Assembly (NCBI RefSeq): GCF_014190805.1
Contig: NZ_JACHVQ010000002.1
Coordinates: 62,001 to 126,000 of the forward strand
Length of the DNA stretch: 64,000 nucleotides
Source: Flexivirga oryzae
Lineage (GTDB): Bacteria > Actinomycetota > Actinomycetes > Actinomycetales > Dermatophilaceae
Direction: 5' to 3'
Made by a program: the position numbers and the translations under genes. Below the pieces are notes generated by a model. That model was not told where the DNA came from. It saw only the letters and a list, made by a program, of their open reading frames with translations, and made no database searches. Below are positions 51,957 through 60,968 of the stretch, piece by piece (positions within the stretch are counted from its first letter, which is position 1; every line of letters begins with the position of its first letter).

Positions 51957-52445
51957 CTAGAGCGGGGGCTGGTCACGCACACGCCGTTCGGGACGTTCGA
52001 CGTCTGCTGCCACTGACTCGACATTCGCGCTCTGCGGGACCACGACGACGGGACAGGCCGCCATGCGCGAGCAGTATTCACTCGTCGAACCGAGCGCGGC
52101 GTGGCGAACCGATCGCACCCCGTGGCTTCCGACCACGATCACGCCGGCGTGCGCGGACCGAGCCACCAGAACTTCTGCGGCATCACCCATCTCGATCTCT
52201 GCGGAGATCAGTGGCTCGGGGTCGATCCCGGCGGTGGCCTCGGACACCACGCGTGCCTGGATCTGCTCGGCCTCGGGGGCGCTGCCGGCGCCATAGGTCG
52301 AGCCGGGGCGCCATACCGTGATCGCCTCGATGGCGCTGCCGCGCAGCTGTGCTTCTTCGACGGCCCAGCGCATCGCCCGCAGTGAGCCGGGTGACCCGTC
52401 GACACCCACCATGATGACCCGCGAATCACGTCCAGCCACAGCCAT
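51957..52445 (-). CDS. Single-domain universal stress protein
   Basis: A 162-residue USP with DGSPGSLRAMRWAVEEA and a nucleotide motif GSHGVRSVRHAALGSTS. AAGGGG lies seven bases before the ATG. It is the first gene of the operon USP-sensor kinase-regulator-flavoprotein and has a DosR-like box upstream. Confidence 0.9.
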   Translation of the reverse strand: MAVAGRDSRVIMVGVDGSPGSLRAMRWAVEEAQLRGSAIEAITVWRPGSTYGAGSAPEAEQIQARVVSEATAGIDPEPLISAEIEMGDAAEVLVARSAHAGVIVVGSHGVRSVRHAALGSTSEYCSRMAACPVVVVPQSANVESVAADVERPERRVRDQPPL

Positions 52446-52502
52446 GTCCGGCCCCTTTCGTCGACGCCTTCTCAGCCTGGCCGACCGCGCCGATCCCTGA
52501 CA

Positions 52503-52516
52503 GGGCCCAAGGTCCC
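52503..52516 (-). promoter_or_regulatory. DosR-like box
   Basis: Read on the minus strand it is GGGACCTTGGGCCC, about 58 bases upstream of the USP-kinase operon, implying autoregulation of the two-component system. Confidence 0.7.
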
Positions 52517-52549
52517 GCGTCGACGGGTGGTCACAGCCGAGCAGGTTCC

Positions 52550-52563
52550 GGGACCTTCGGCCC
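52550..52563 (+). promoter_or_regulatory. DosR-like box
   Basis: GGGACCTTCGGCCC, about 72 bases upstream of the plus-strand USP gene. It lies 34 bases from the divergent box, so the two promoters are probably co-regulated. Confidence 0.7.
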
Positions 52564-52634
52564 TCCGTCGCCCCGCGCGCTGCACCCACGCTGGAGGAGA
52601 ACCAATCAGTACCCGCTCTTCCAGGAGGCATCCG

Positions 52635-53546
52635 ATGACCACCAAGATCCCCCAGAACGCGCTCGTCGTAGGCGTGGACGGCTCACCGCAGTCCTGGGAG
52701 GCGCTCCGCTGGGCGGCCGATCGGGCCGAACTGCTCCAGCGCCCGCTGCATCTCATGCACGCCGCTGCGCACCTCGCCGAGCCCTTCGACCAGACGCCGT
52801 CGCGGCCCGCGATCGACTCCGTTTGCAACGAGGCGCTCAGCCGGGTGCGGGCCGACCATCCGGAACTGCCGGTGACCTGGTCCCAGCCGTCCGAGTCGCC
52901 GATCCCCGCTCTCGTCGAGGCCTCCGCCATCGCCGGGGAGATCGTGCTGGGCACACGGGGCATGGGCGCGGTCCGCGGCGCCGTCCTCGGGTCGGTGACG
53001 ACCGAGGTCTCCGCCACCGCGCAGTGCCCGGTCATCGTGGTGCGCGGCACCCCGTTGGACGGGAAGAGCACCGGACCGGTGGTCGTCGGTGTCGACGGAC
53101 GGGCCGACGGTGTGGCCGCGCTCGACTTCGCCTTCGACGACGCGGCGCGCCGCGGCGTCCCGCTGGTGCCGGTCCTGGCGTGGCAGCTGGACCGCTGGGA
53201 CTTCGCCAGCGGCATCCCGATGCCCGGAGGTGACATGAAGGCCGCCACCGAGCACCACCGTGCCAAGCTCGAGCACGTCCTGGCCGGACCGGCCGCACGG
53301 TATCCCGGGGTCGAGGTCCGACCGGTCGTCGAATGCGCTCCGACCGCCGGCTCGCTCGCCCAGCAGAGCGTCGGCGCCTCGCTGCTGGTCGTCGGCACCC
53401 GCGGCCACCGGGAGCTGTCCGGTTTCGTGCTCGGCTCCGTCAGCCAGGCGATGATGCGGCGCGCCGCCTGCCCCGTTGCTGTCGTCGCCCACGCGCATGC
53501 AGCCGACGGCGCCACCTCCCGTGACGACCGCCACGCCACTGCCTGA
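52635..53546 (+). CDS. Tandem-domain universal stress protein
   Basis: A 303-residue two-domain USP with GTRGMGAVRGAVLGSVT and GTRGHRELSGFVLGSVS. AGGAGG lies six bases upstream of the ATG. Its second domain ends with ACPVAVVAHAH and a short His/Arg tail. It forms a short operon with the DoxX-like gene. Confidence 0.92.
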   Translation: MTTKIPQNALVVGVDGSPQSWEALRWAADRAELLQRPLHLMHAAAHLAEPFDQTPSRPAIDSVCNEALSRVRADHPELPVTWSQPSESPIPALVEASAIAGEIVLGTRGMGAVRGAVLGSVTTEVSATAQCPVIVVRGTPLDGKSTGPVVVGVDGRADGVAALDFAFDDAARRGVPLVPVLAWQLDRWDFASGIPMPGGDMKAATEHHRAKLEHVLAGPAARYPGVEVRPVVECAPTAGSLAQQSVGASLLVVGTRGHRELSGFVLGSVSQAMMRRAACPVAVVAHAHAADGATSRDDRHATA

Positions 53547-53577
53547 AATCCCCCACTCACCAGAACCGAGGCACATC

Positions 53578-54144
53578 ATGAAACTGTCTGCCGTCACCCG
53601 GCCCGCCTCATCGGCCCGGGTCGAACCCCACCCCGATGCAGCGTCGCCCCAGCCGCTGCCCGGCGTCGGCCGCTACCTGGCCGCGGCACTCCGGCTCAGC
53701 ATCGGCTGGGTCTTCCTCTGGGCGTTCCTGGACAAGCTGTTCGGGCTGGGTCATGACACGGCGAGCAAAGCTGCGTGGATCCACGGCGGCAGCCCCACCT
53801 ACGGATTCCTCCACTTCTCCGCCAGCGGGCCGTTCGCCGGCTTCTATCACGACATCGCCGGAAAGGGCTGGGCCGACTGGCTTTTCATGCTCGGTTTGCT
53901 CGGCATCGGCGTCGGTCTGTGCCTGGGGGTCGCGATACGTGCCGCCGCGGTGGCAGCCGCGGTCATGCTGGTGCTGATGTGGTCGGTCGTACTGCCGCCG
54001 GCGAACAATCCGTTCATGGACGACCACCTGGTCTACGCGCTCGCCGTCCTCGCCCTGCCGCTCCTACGGGCTGACCGCACGCTGGGACTCGGATCCTGGT
54101 GGCGACGGACCGGCATCGTCGAGTGGTTCCCGTTTCTGGCCTGA
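53578..54144 (+). CDS. DoxX-like membrane protein
   Basis: A 188-residue protein with four predicted membrane helices. LRLSIGWVFLWAFLDKLFGLG at the start and WLFMLGLLGIGVGLCLGVAIR in the middle are typical of DoxX-like proteins, which are linked to thiol or redox homeostasis. It follows the USP gene by 31 bases, so it belongs to the low-oxygen cluster. It ends convergently with the KAS III-like gene. Confidence 0.85.
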   Translation: MKLSAVTRPASSARVEPHPDAASPQPLPGVGRYLAAALRLSIGWVFLWAFLDKLFGLGHDTASKAAWIHGGSPTYGFLHFSASGPFAGFYHDIAGKGWADWLFMLGLLGIGVGLCLGVAIRAAAVAAAVMLVLMWSVVLPPANNPFMDDHLVYALAVLALPLLRADRTLGLGSWWRRTGIVEWFPFLA

Positions 54145-54166
54145 AGCACCGGACGGGGCTCAGCGG

Positions 54167-55204
54167 TCAGGACGTCTCGACCCGGACACAGGTCGCGGCC
54201 CAGGTGTAGCCGGTGCCGCCGGCGATCAGCAGACACAGCGCACCGGGCCGCAGCCGTCCGCCGCGACGCGCCCGATCGAGCCCGAGCAAGGGGTCGACAC
54301 CGCTCATGTGACCCGTGTCGTCCAGGTAGACGGCGTCGGCGTCAGACACACCGAGCTCGGCGAGCAGCGCATGATGCATGCTGCGCTTCATGTGGATCGG
54401 GCAGACGACATCGATGTCGGCGAGGGTCGCCCCGGACCGCTTGACGGCAATCTCCGCAGCGGTACGGAACGCCGGCAGGCTGTCCGAGTCCAGCCCATGC
54501 TTCATGTCCTCGAGGTCGGCCACCTGGAGCTTCGGGACGTAATCGGCCGGCCCACCGGGCCCGGGCACCGGCCGCTTGCTGCCGCCGATCGGCATCTTGA
54601 CCTGGAGCGAGTACGAACCGTTCGTGGTGGCGTGAGAACCGAGGACGGTCGCGAATCCACCGCCGGCTGTGGCGCTCTCGCCCCTGGTCAGCACCGCTCC
54701 GACCGCTCCGTCACCGAAGTTGAGGGCGAATCGGGTACCCCGGTCGGCCGGGTCGATGAGCCGGGCCTCCCTGCTCGCGCCGACCAGCAGCACGGTGCGC
54801 AGGTCGGGCTCGGCGACGAGCATGTCACGCACGACCCGCAGCGCCACCGGTGTCCCGCAGGAGACGTAGTCCAGCTCCATCGCGAACGCCCCGTCGCACC
54901 CGAGTCGGTGCGCGATGTGCGGCGCTGCCTGCCACACCGGGTATTCCTTCCACGTCGAGCCGAAATAGACCACGACATCGACATCTGCGGGCTCCAGCGC
55001 CGTCTGTTCCAGCACCCGCTCCCCCGCGATCACGGCCATGTCGCACACGTGCTCGTCGTCGGCGGCGAGATGCCGGCCGGTCAGGCCGAACCGGTCGACG
55101 ATGATCTGCTCCGGGATACCCGACTGCTCGGCGATCTCAGCCGCGGAGACGACGTGTTCGGGCAGGTAGCCGGCGGTGCCGACCAGCCGGGCGGCTGGCG
55201 TCAC
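54167..55204 (-). CDS. 3-oxoacyl-ACP synthase III (FabH)-like enzyme
   Basis: A 345-residue thiolase-fold enzyme. The nucleophile Cys lies in DYVSCGTPVAL (near residue 115) and the first His in CPIHMKRSMHH (near 256). Where FabH has the third catalytic residue Asn in an NxGNTS block, this protein reads DDTGHMSGVDP, so His may replace Asn. That suggests a non-FabH condensing or thioesterase-like reaction, as in HMG-CoA or acetoacetyl-CoA synthases. The GTG start overlaps the TetR stop. It is last in an eight-gene operon. Confidence 0.85.
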   Translation of the reverse strand: MTPAARLVGTAGYLPEHVVSAAEIAEQSGIPEQIIVDRFGLTGRHLAADDEHVCDMAVIAGERVLEQTALEPADVDVVVYFGSTWKEYPVWQAAPHIAHRLGCDGAFAMELDYVSCGTPVALRVVRDMLVAEPDLRTVLLVGASREARLIDPADRGTRFALNFGDGAVGAVLTRGESATAGGGFATVLGSHATTNGSYSLQVKMPIGGSKRPVPGPGGPADYVPKLQVADLEDMKHGLDSDSLPAFRTAAEIAVKRSGATLADIDVVCPIHMKRSMHHALLAELGVSDADAVYLDDTGHMSGVDPLLGLDRARRGGRLRPGALCLLIAGGTGYTWAATCVRVETS

Positions 55205-55815
55205 GTGGCCTCCCTCGATCCCGTGGTCAGGCCGAGCGCGCGGTGCACCAGGGCGATCATCTCGTCGAACACGTCGTCGGGGACCTTGTCGTTCTCACCC
55301 CACAGCACCCAACGCATCCCGATCATCTCGCCGATGCCGGTGAGCGCCCACGCGGCGACGGTCGGGTCGAGCGGCACGATCTCGCCGTCGTCCAACGCCT
55401 GCTGAAGGCCGGCGGCGTACCCCTCGGTGATGCGCTCGTAGTGCTGGTGCAGCGCGCGCGGCGAGACGAACTCCGCCTGCCGGATGATCCGGTAGAGGGC
55501 CGGGTGTTCGGCGGTGAACCGGAAGAACGCCGCGAACCCCAGCCGTTCCGCCTCGGCCCGATCCGTGCCGCTGTGCGACGCCTCCGCCATGGCGCGACGC
55601 ACCCGCCGGTTGAGGTCCTCGACCAGCTCGTCGAAGATCTCCTGCTTGCCCTCGAAGTAGAGGTAGAACGTTCCCTGCGAAACCCCCCCGGCCTCAGTGA
55701 TTTTCACGATCGATGCGTCGTGGTAGCCATGGGCGGAGAAGACCTCCTCCGCCGCCTCCAACAGCTTGGCGCGGGTGCGCGTGCCACGCGCCGTACGTGG
55801 TGTCCTGTCCGTCAT
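55201..55815 (-). CDS. TetR-family transcriptional regulator
   Basis: A 204-residue regulator. The N-terminal HTH reads AKLLEAAEEVFSAHGYHDASIVKITEAGG, then GTFYLYFEGKQEIFDEL. The ligand domain is about residues 80-200. It lies inside the importer/ligase operon and overlaps both neighbours by four bases, so it probably controls the operon through the inverted repeat at 62,228 in response to the imported acid or its CoA ester. Confidence 0.92.
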   Translation of the reverse strand: MTDRTPRTARGTRTRAKLLEAAEEVFSAHGYHDASIVKITEAGGVSQGTFYLYFEGKQEIFDELVEDLNRRVRRAMAEASHSGTDRAEAERLGFAAFFRFTAEHPALYRIIRQAEFVSPRALHQHYERITEGYAAGLQQALDDGEIVPLDPTVAAWALTGIGEMIGMRWVLWGENDKVPDDVFDEMIALVHRALGLTTGSREAT

Positions 55816-57395
55816 GACCCTGCATCCTCCAGACGTTCTGAGCGTGACCCGGCGCTCCGCGAGGAGCCGACGCCTTCCCCCGGGTCGCACATGGTGCGCA
55901 GCGTGAGCTTGTCGAGCTTGCCGATGGCGGACCTGGGCAGGGCAGTCACGAAGGACACGTGCGCCGGCACCTTGAACGACGCGAGAGACCGTCGGCAGTG
56001 GGCGCGCACGGCACGCTCATCGAGCCCGCTCCCCTCGCGCGGTGTCACCACGGCATACCCGACCTCGCCCCAGCGCGCATCCGGGACACCGATGACCGCG
56101 GCCTCGACGATGTCGGGGTGGTCGTCGAGCACCGACTCGACCTCGGCGGGATAGACGTTCTCACCGCCGGAGACGTACATGTCCTTCAACCGGCCACGCA
56201 GCCGGTAGTAGCCGTCGGCATCGCGCTCGGCGATGTCGCCGGTGCGCAGCCAGTCGCCGATCATCGTCTGCGCGGTGGCGTCCGGGCGGCCGTGGTAGCC
56301 GATGAAGACGTTGGGGCCACGGACCAGGAGCTCACCCTCCGCCGGGCCGTCGAGCAGTTCACCGGTCGCGGGATCGGCGAGCGCGGTCTCGACGTGCGGG
56401 TACGGTTTGCCGGCCCAGCCCAGCCGTCGCACCACGTCCTCGGGCGGCAGGCACAGGACATTGGGCGCCGCCTCGGTGAGGCCGTACCCCTGGGTCAGCT
56501 GCACACCCCGGTCCAGCCAGGTGCGCAACAACCCCTCGGGCATCGGTGCGCCACCGACGAGCGCGAGTCGCAGACCGGACAGGTCGGTGTCCGCGAAATC
56601 GGCATGCTCGGCGAGGAACTGATAGGTCGCGGGGACACCCATCATCGTCGTGACGCCTTTCTCGGCGATGAGGCGCAGCGCCTCCCCCGCGTCGAAACCG
56701 TCCGGCATCACCACCGTTGCGCCGCACCACCACGCGAGCAGCGGCTGCACGTTCCAGCCGCCCACGTGGTACTGGGGCAGGATGGCGAGCACGACATCGT
56801 CGCCCGTCATACCCGCCGTGCGCGACAGCGACAGATTGGTCCAGAAACAGTTGCCGTGGCTGAGCAGCGCGCCCTTGGGGCGGCCGGTGCTGCCGGAGGT
56901 GTAGATCAACAGCAGCGGATCGGTGTCCTCCACCGGCTCGCGGTTTGCCGGGGTGGCGACGTGCGGCACCTCCCGCTCGATGCCGTCCGCACCGAGCCGC
57001 ACTCGAGGCGGGTATGACGCGGCCGCGTCGACGGCCGCCTCCGCGAGTGGCGCGTGCGAGCCGTCGGTGAGCACCAACACCGGCCCGGAATCGTCCAGTT
57101 GGTAGGCGAGTTCGGCCGGGGTCAGCCGCCAGCACAACGGCACGAGGACGAAACCTGCGCGGGCACAGGCGAAGAAGGCAACGACGTGGTCCGCATTGTT
57201 CGAGCTGAGCGTGGCGACACGGTCACCGTGGTGGATGCCGGCGGCGCGCATGCGTTCGGCGAGCCGGGCAGACCGCTCGTCGAGCTCGCGATAGGTGACT
57301 CGGCAGCCCGGGCAGTCGATCGCGACCCGGTCGGGCGTGACCCGCCCACGGTCTGCGAGCCACCGGCCCAGCGTCAGTACCCCGTCCTCGCTCAC
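55812..57395 (-). CDS. Acyl-CoA synthetase (AMP-forming, ANL superfamily)
   Basis: A 527-residue ligase with P-loop YTSGSTGRPKGALLSH, motif A8 region DWLRTGDIAERDADGYYRLRGR and the catalytic Lys near SAIGKLDKLTLR. It activates a carboxylic acid to its CoA thioester with ATP. Next to a Liv-type importer it most likely activates the imported substrate. It overlaps the TetR and LivM-like genes as ATGA-type junctions. A short acidic/Arg tail (GSRSERLEDAGS) follows the domain. Confidence 0.92.
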   Translation of the reverse strand: MSEDGVLTLGRWLADRGRVTPDRVAIDCPGCRVTYRELDERSARLAERMRAAGIHHGDRVATLSSNNADHVVAFFACARAGFVLVPLCWRLTPAELAYQLDDSGPVLVLTDGSHAPLAEAAVDAAASYPPRVRLGADGIEREVPHVATPANREPVEDTDPLLLIYTSGSTGRPKGALLSHGNCFWTNLSLSRTAGMTGDDVVLAILPQYHVGGWNVQPLLAWWCGATVVMPDGFDAGEALRLIAEKGVTTMMGVPATYQFLAEHADFADTDLSGLRLALVGGAPMPEGLLRTWLDRGVQLTQGYGLTEAAPNVLCLPPEDVVRRLGWAGKPYPHVETALADPATGELLDGPAEGELLVRGPNVFIGYHGRPDATAQTMIGDWLRTGDIAERDADGYYRLRGRLKDMYVSGGENVYPAEVESVLDDHPDIVEAAVIGVPDARWGEVGYAVVTPREGSGLDERAVRAHCRRSLASFKVPAHVSFVTALPRSAIGKLDKLTLRTMCDPGEGVGSSRSAGSRSERLEDAGS

Positions 57396-58579
57396 TGCTT
57401 CTCCTCTCGCCCGGGCTGCCGCTCGGTCAGCGCCGCGCGCAGGAGACTACGGGAGTCGCCACCGGCCCGCGCGCGCTGCAGCGTGCCCACGATGCCACCC
57501 GGCAGGAAGAGGATCACCAGGACGAACAGCGTGCCGAGGATGAACAACGGCTGCGACAGGGGGACCCGCAGCACCGTCGGCAGCGACTGGATGGCGTCCG
57601 AGGCCGCGAAGGCCGGCAACCGCTGGTCCAGGTAGCTGTAGAGGAAGCCGCCGATCACGGCTCCCCACCGGTTGCCCGACCCGCCGAGCACCACCATGAC
57701 CAGCAGGGACAACGTGAAGTCCGGGGTGATGATCGACGGGTTGGCGCTGCCGACGAGCAGCAGGTAGACCACTCCACAGGCGGTCGCGAGCACTGAACCG
57801 ACCACGAACACAAGAAGTTTGAAGGGGTATGGCGACAGGCCCAGCACCTCGACCCGGCGCTCGTTCTCCCGGATCGCCTGCCAGATCCGACCGGGCGCCG
57901 AACGCGTCGCGAACGTGACGAGCAGGTAGACGACCACGAGCAGCAGGAGCGCGACCCAGTAGACGTGCCGGGTGTTGACGACTCCCAGCAGCGCGTCCGG
58001 AACCTTGTCGAACGTGAGCGACTTGCCCAGCTCGCCACCGGTGAGGCCACCGGGGTCCTGATTGACGATGATCGAGCCGGCCTGCGCGAAGGCGAGCGTC
58101 ACCATGGCGAAGGCGATGCCGCCGACCCGCAGGCTGACAGCGCCGACGAGCACGGCGAGCAGGAGTCCGGCAATGACGGCGATCACCGCAGCCGCCCACA
58201 GGCTGACACCGAACTGCGCCATCGCGATCTCGGCCAGATACGCGCCGGCCGCGAAAAACAGTGCGTGCCCGAAGGAGAGCAGGCCGGTGAAACCGAAGAG
58301 CAGGTCGTAGCTCAGGGCGAGCGCGGCGAAGACCAGGCACAATCCGAGCAGGTGGAGGCTGCCGGGCGACGACAGGTTGGCCGGCAGGATGCCGCCCGTG
58401 CTGATGTCGCACCACGGCAGGACCGCGAGGACCACGACGACGACCAACTGCGGGAGGGCCCGCAGCACCCGCCCGCGATCGAATCCCGCGACGGTCGAGT
58501 GGTTTCCGGGAGTCTCGGTCACGTCGTCGAGCACGTTCTCATCGGGCATGTCGGTGACCTCTGAAGTAGTGCCTTTCAT
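57392..58579 (-). CDS. LivM-type ABC transporter permease
   Basis: A 395-residue permease with about ten membrane helices and the branched-chain permease signatures LLFGFTGLLSFGHALFF and AIRENERRVEVLG. The N-terminal 35 residues are hydrophilic. It pairs with the LivH-like permease; the genes overlap by four bases. Confidence 0.92.
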   Translation of the reverse strand: MKGTTSEVTDMPDENVLDDVTETPGNHSTVAGFDRGRVLRALPQLVVVVVLAVLPWCDISTGGILPANLSSPGSLHLLGLCLVFAALALSYDLLFGFTGLLSFGHALFFAAGAYLAEIAMAQFGVSLWAAAVIAVIAGLLLAVLVGAVSLRVGGIAFAMVTLAFAQAGSIIVNQDPGGLTGGELGKSLTFDKVPDALLGVVNTRHVYWVALLLLVVVYLLVTFATRSAPGRIWQAIRENERRVEVLGLSPYPFKLLVFVVGSVLATACGVVYLLLVGSANPSIITPDFTLSLLVMVVLGGSGNRWGAVIGGFLYSYLDQRLPAFAASDAIQSLPTVLRVPLSQPLFILGTLFVLVILFLPGGIVGTLQRARAGGDSRSLLRAALTERQPGREEKQ

Positions 58580-59475
58580 GGGATCGCCTTGCCGAGTAGG
58601 CCGGCGGGGCGCGCGAGCAGCACGACTGCGAGCAGCAGCACGACCGCGAGATCGCCGACCCCGTCGGCGGCGTAGTAGTTGGCGAACTGCTGCAGCAGCC
58701 CGACGATCACCGCCGCGAGCGCCGAGCCGACGATGGACCCGAGGCCACCGATGATGACCACGATGAAGGCGAAGATCAGCAACTCCGAGCCGAGGCCGGG
58801 ATCGACTGATCCGTAGAACACGCCGGTCAGTGCGCCACCGAGGCCGGCCGCGGCGCCACCGAGCGCGAAGACGAGGGTGAACGCACGACGGACGTCGATG
58901 CCGAGGGCGGTGACCATCTCACGGTTCTCGACGCCGGCGCGGACGATGAGCCCCAGCCGCGTGTACCGCAGGAAGACCATGATCAGCACGAGCACACACA
59001 CCGCGACGCCGATGGCCAGGAATCTGCTGTTGGGGATCGAGGCACCGGCGATGTTCGTGACGTTGCGGGTCCAGGCGGGCGCCGGGAAACGGATGGGGTC
59101 CGCCCCCGCGATGCCGAGGACCAGCGCGCCGACGGCGAGCGCGAGTCCGACGGTGACCAGGACCTGGTCGATCTCCCGTCGGTAGAGCGGGCGGATCAGC
59201 ACGATCTCGGTGAGCGCGCCGACGAGCGCTCCCGCCGCCAACGCGGCGAGCAACACCAGCGTGAACCTGCCGTTGCTGATGGTGGTGGCACCGGATGGCG
59301 CGAGGTGGACACCGGCCTGGTACCCGGCATACGCGCCCAGCACGAGGAAGGCGCCGTGTGCGAAGTTGAGCACCCGCATCAGCCCGAAGATCAGCGAAAG
59401 TCCCGATGCGACAAGGAAGTACAACGCACCGAGGCCGAGCCCGGTCACAGCGAGCAGTATGACGATGGAGTTCAT
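58576..59475 (-). CDS. LivH-type ABC transporter permease
   Basis: A 299-residue permease with eight or nine helices, LSLIFGLMRVLNFAHGAFLVLGAY at the start and VRAGVENREMVTALGIDV in the cytoplasmic loop, both typical of LivH. The ATG start at 59475 overlaps the LivF-like stop. The longer open frame upstream is a shadow of livF. Confidence 0.92.
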   Translation of the reverse strand: MNSIVILLAVTGLGLGALYFLVASGLSLIFGLMRVLNFAHGAFLVLGAYAGYQAGVHLAPSGATTISNGRFTLVLLAALAAGALVGALTEIVLIRPLYRREIDQVLVTVGLALAVGALVLGIAGADPIRFPAPAWTRNVTNIAGASIPNSRFLAIGVAVCVLVLIMVFLRYTRLGLIVRAGVENREMVTALGIDVRRAFTLVFALGGAAAGLGGALTGVFYGSVDPGLGSELLIFAFIVVIIGGLGSIVGSALAAVIVGLLQQFANYYAADGVGDLAVVLLLAVVLLARPAGLLGKAIP

Positions 59476-60185
59476 GCGGGGCCTCCTGCGAGCGCCACAC
59501 CGAGCAGCCGACGGGTGAGTTCCGGGTCCTGGAGACTGTCCGCCGAGCCGGTGTGCACCACCCGGCCGGAGGCCATGACGACGACGTCGGTGGCGAGTTT
59601 GCGGACGACGGGCAGGTTCTGCTCGACGAGCAGCATCGGCACCGCATCGGCCACCCGCTCCAGCGCGTCGGCGACCTCGTCGACCAGGCGAGGTGACAGG
59701 CCCTTGGTCGGCTCGTCGATGAGCAGCAGCCGGTTGCGATTGAGCAGGGCGCGGGCGAGCGCCACCATCTGCTGCTGCCCACCGGACAGGGTGCCGGCCA
59801 GTTGCTTGTCCCGCTCCCGCAACTCGGGGAACAGCTGGTAGACCAGCTCGTAGTCCGGGTCGGCATCCCGGACCGCCAAGCGCAGGTTCTCCCCCACCGT
59901 CAGGCCGGCGAACACGTCGCGGTCCTCCGGCACGTAGCCCACGCCGCGCCGCACGATGCGATGGGTCGCCACACCACGAATCTGCTGCCCGGCGAACGTG
60001 ATCGAACCGGAGCTCGGGTTCAGACCCATGATCGCGCGCAGGGTGGTCGTCTTGCCGACCCCGTTGCGGCCGAGCAAGGCGGTGATGCCGCGGCCGGGGA
60101 CGGCGCAGCTGACACCCTGCAGGATGTGCGAGCCGGCGATCCGCACGTGCACGTCGGACAGCTCCAGCAAGGGCCCCTGGCTCAC
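59472..60185 (-). CDS. LivF-type ABC transporter ATPase
   Basis: A 237-residue ATPase: Walker A LLGRNGVGKTTTLRAIMG, signature LSGGQQQMVALARALL, Walker B LLLIDEPTKGL and the switch His region replaced by the LivF-typical VEQNL. The GTG start overlaps the LivG-like stop. Confidence 0.93.
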   Translation of the reverse strand: MSQGPLLELSDVHVRIAGSHILQGVSCAVPGRGITALLGRNGVGKTTTLRAIMGLNPSSGSITFAGQQIRGVATHRIVRRGVGYVPEDRDVFAGLTVGENLRLAVRDADPDYELVYQLFPELRERDKQLAGTLSGGQQQMVALARALLNRNRLLLIDEPTKGLSPRLVDEVADALERVADAVPMLLVEQNLPVVRKLATDVVVMASGRVVHTGSADSLQDPELTRRLLGVALAGGPA

Positions 60186-60961
60186 AGTGCACCTCCCAGG
60201 TAGGCCTCCTGCACGGTGGCGTCGGCCATCACCACCTGCGGTGTGTCGCACAGGAGCAACGATCCGTGGTGCATGACCGCGAGCCGGTCGGCGAGCTGGA
60301 GTATGACGTCCATGTGGTGCTCGACCATGATCACCGTGGCGCCGCGCTCGCGCCGCACCCGGCCGATCAGCTCGGTCAGCTCGGGCACATCTTCGGCGCT
60401 GACCCCCGCCATCGGCTCGTCGAGCATCATCACCTTCGGCTCGCCGGCCAGCAGGATCGCCAGCTCCAGCTTCCGTTTGTCGCCGTGCGAGAGCGACCCG
60501 GCAGCGATGCCGGCACGGCCGGCCAGTCCGACCAGTTCCAGTGCCGCGCCTGCGCGTTCGGACCGTCCCCGGATCCGCGTGGCGGGCTGCCACAGGCGCA
60601 GGTTGCCGCCGAGGAACGCCTGCGCGGCGATCGAGACGTTCTCGGCGACGGACAGCTCGCCGAACACACTGGAGGTCTGGAAGGTGCGGCCGAGACCCGC
60701 GCGAGCGCGCCGGTGCGGCGACCAGCCGCTGATGTTCTGACCGTCCAGCTGCACCGCCCCGGACGTCGCGGGCAGCAGCCCCGACAGCAGGTTGAGCAGG
60801 CTGGTCTTGCCGGCGCCGTTCGGCCCGATCACTCCGAGCAGTTCACCGTCCTGCACGCCGAGGTCGACGTCGCTGACGATGGCCGCTCCACCGATGGTGC
60901 AGGTGAGGCCGGTGGCCTGGAGCACTGCTCGTGCGGGGAGCTCCGCAGGTGTTGCGGTCAT
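60182..60961 (-). CDS. LivG-type ABC transporter ATPase
   Basis: A 259-residue ATPase: Walker A GPNGAGKTSLLNLLSG, Q-loop GLGRTFQ, Walker B VMMLDEPMAGV and switch VEHHMD. The signature is LSHGDKRKLELAILL instead of LSGGQ, a known LivG-type variant. It starts seven bases after the substrate-binding protein gene. Confidence 0.93.
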   Translation of the reverse strand: MTATPAELPARAVLQATGLTCTIGGAAIVSDVDLGVQDGELLGVIGPNGAGKTSLLNLLSGLLPATSGAVQLDGQNISGWSPHRRARAGLGRTFQTSSVFGELSVAENVSIAAQAFLGGNLRLWQPATRIRGRSERAGAALELVGLAGRAGIAAGSLSHGDKRKLELAILLAGEPKVMMLDEPMAGVSAEDVPELTELIGRVRRERGATVIMVEHHMDVILQLADRLAVMHHGSLLLCDTPQVVMADATVQEAYLGGAL

Positions 60962-60968
60962 TGGGCGC

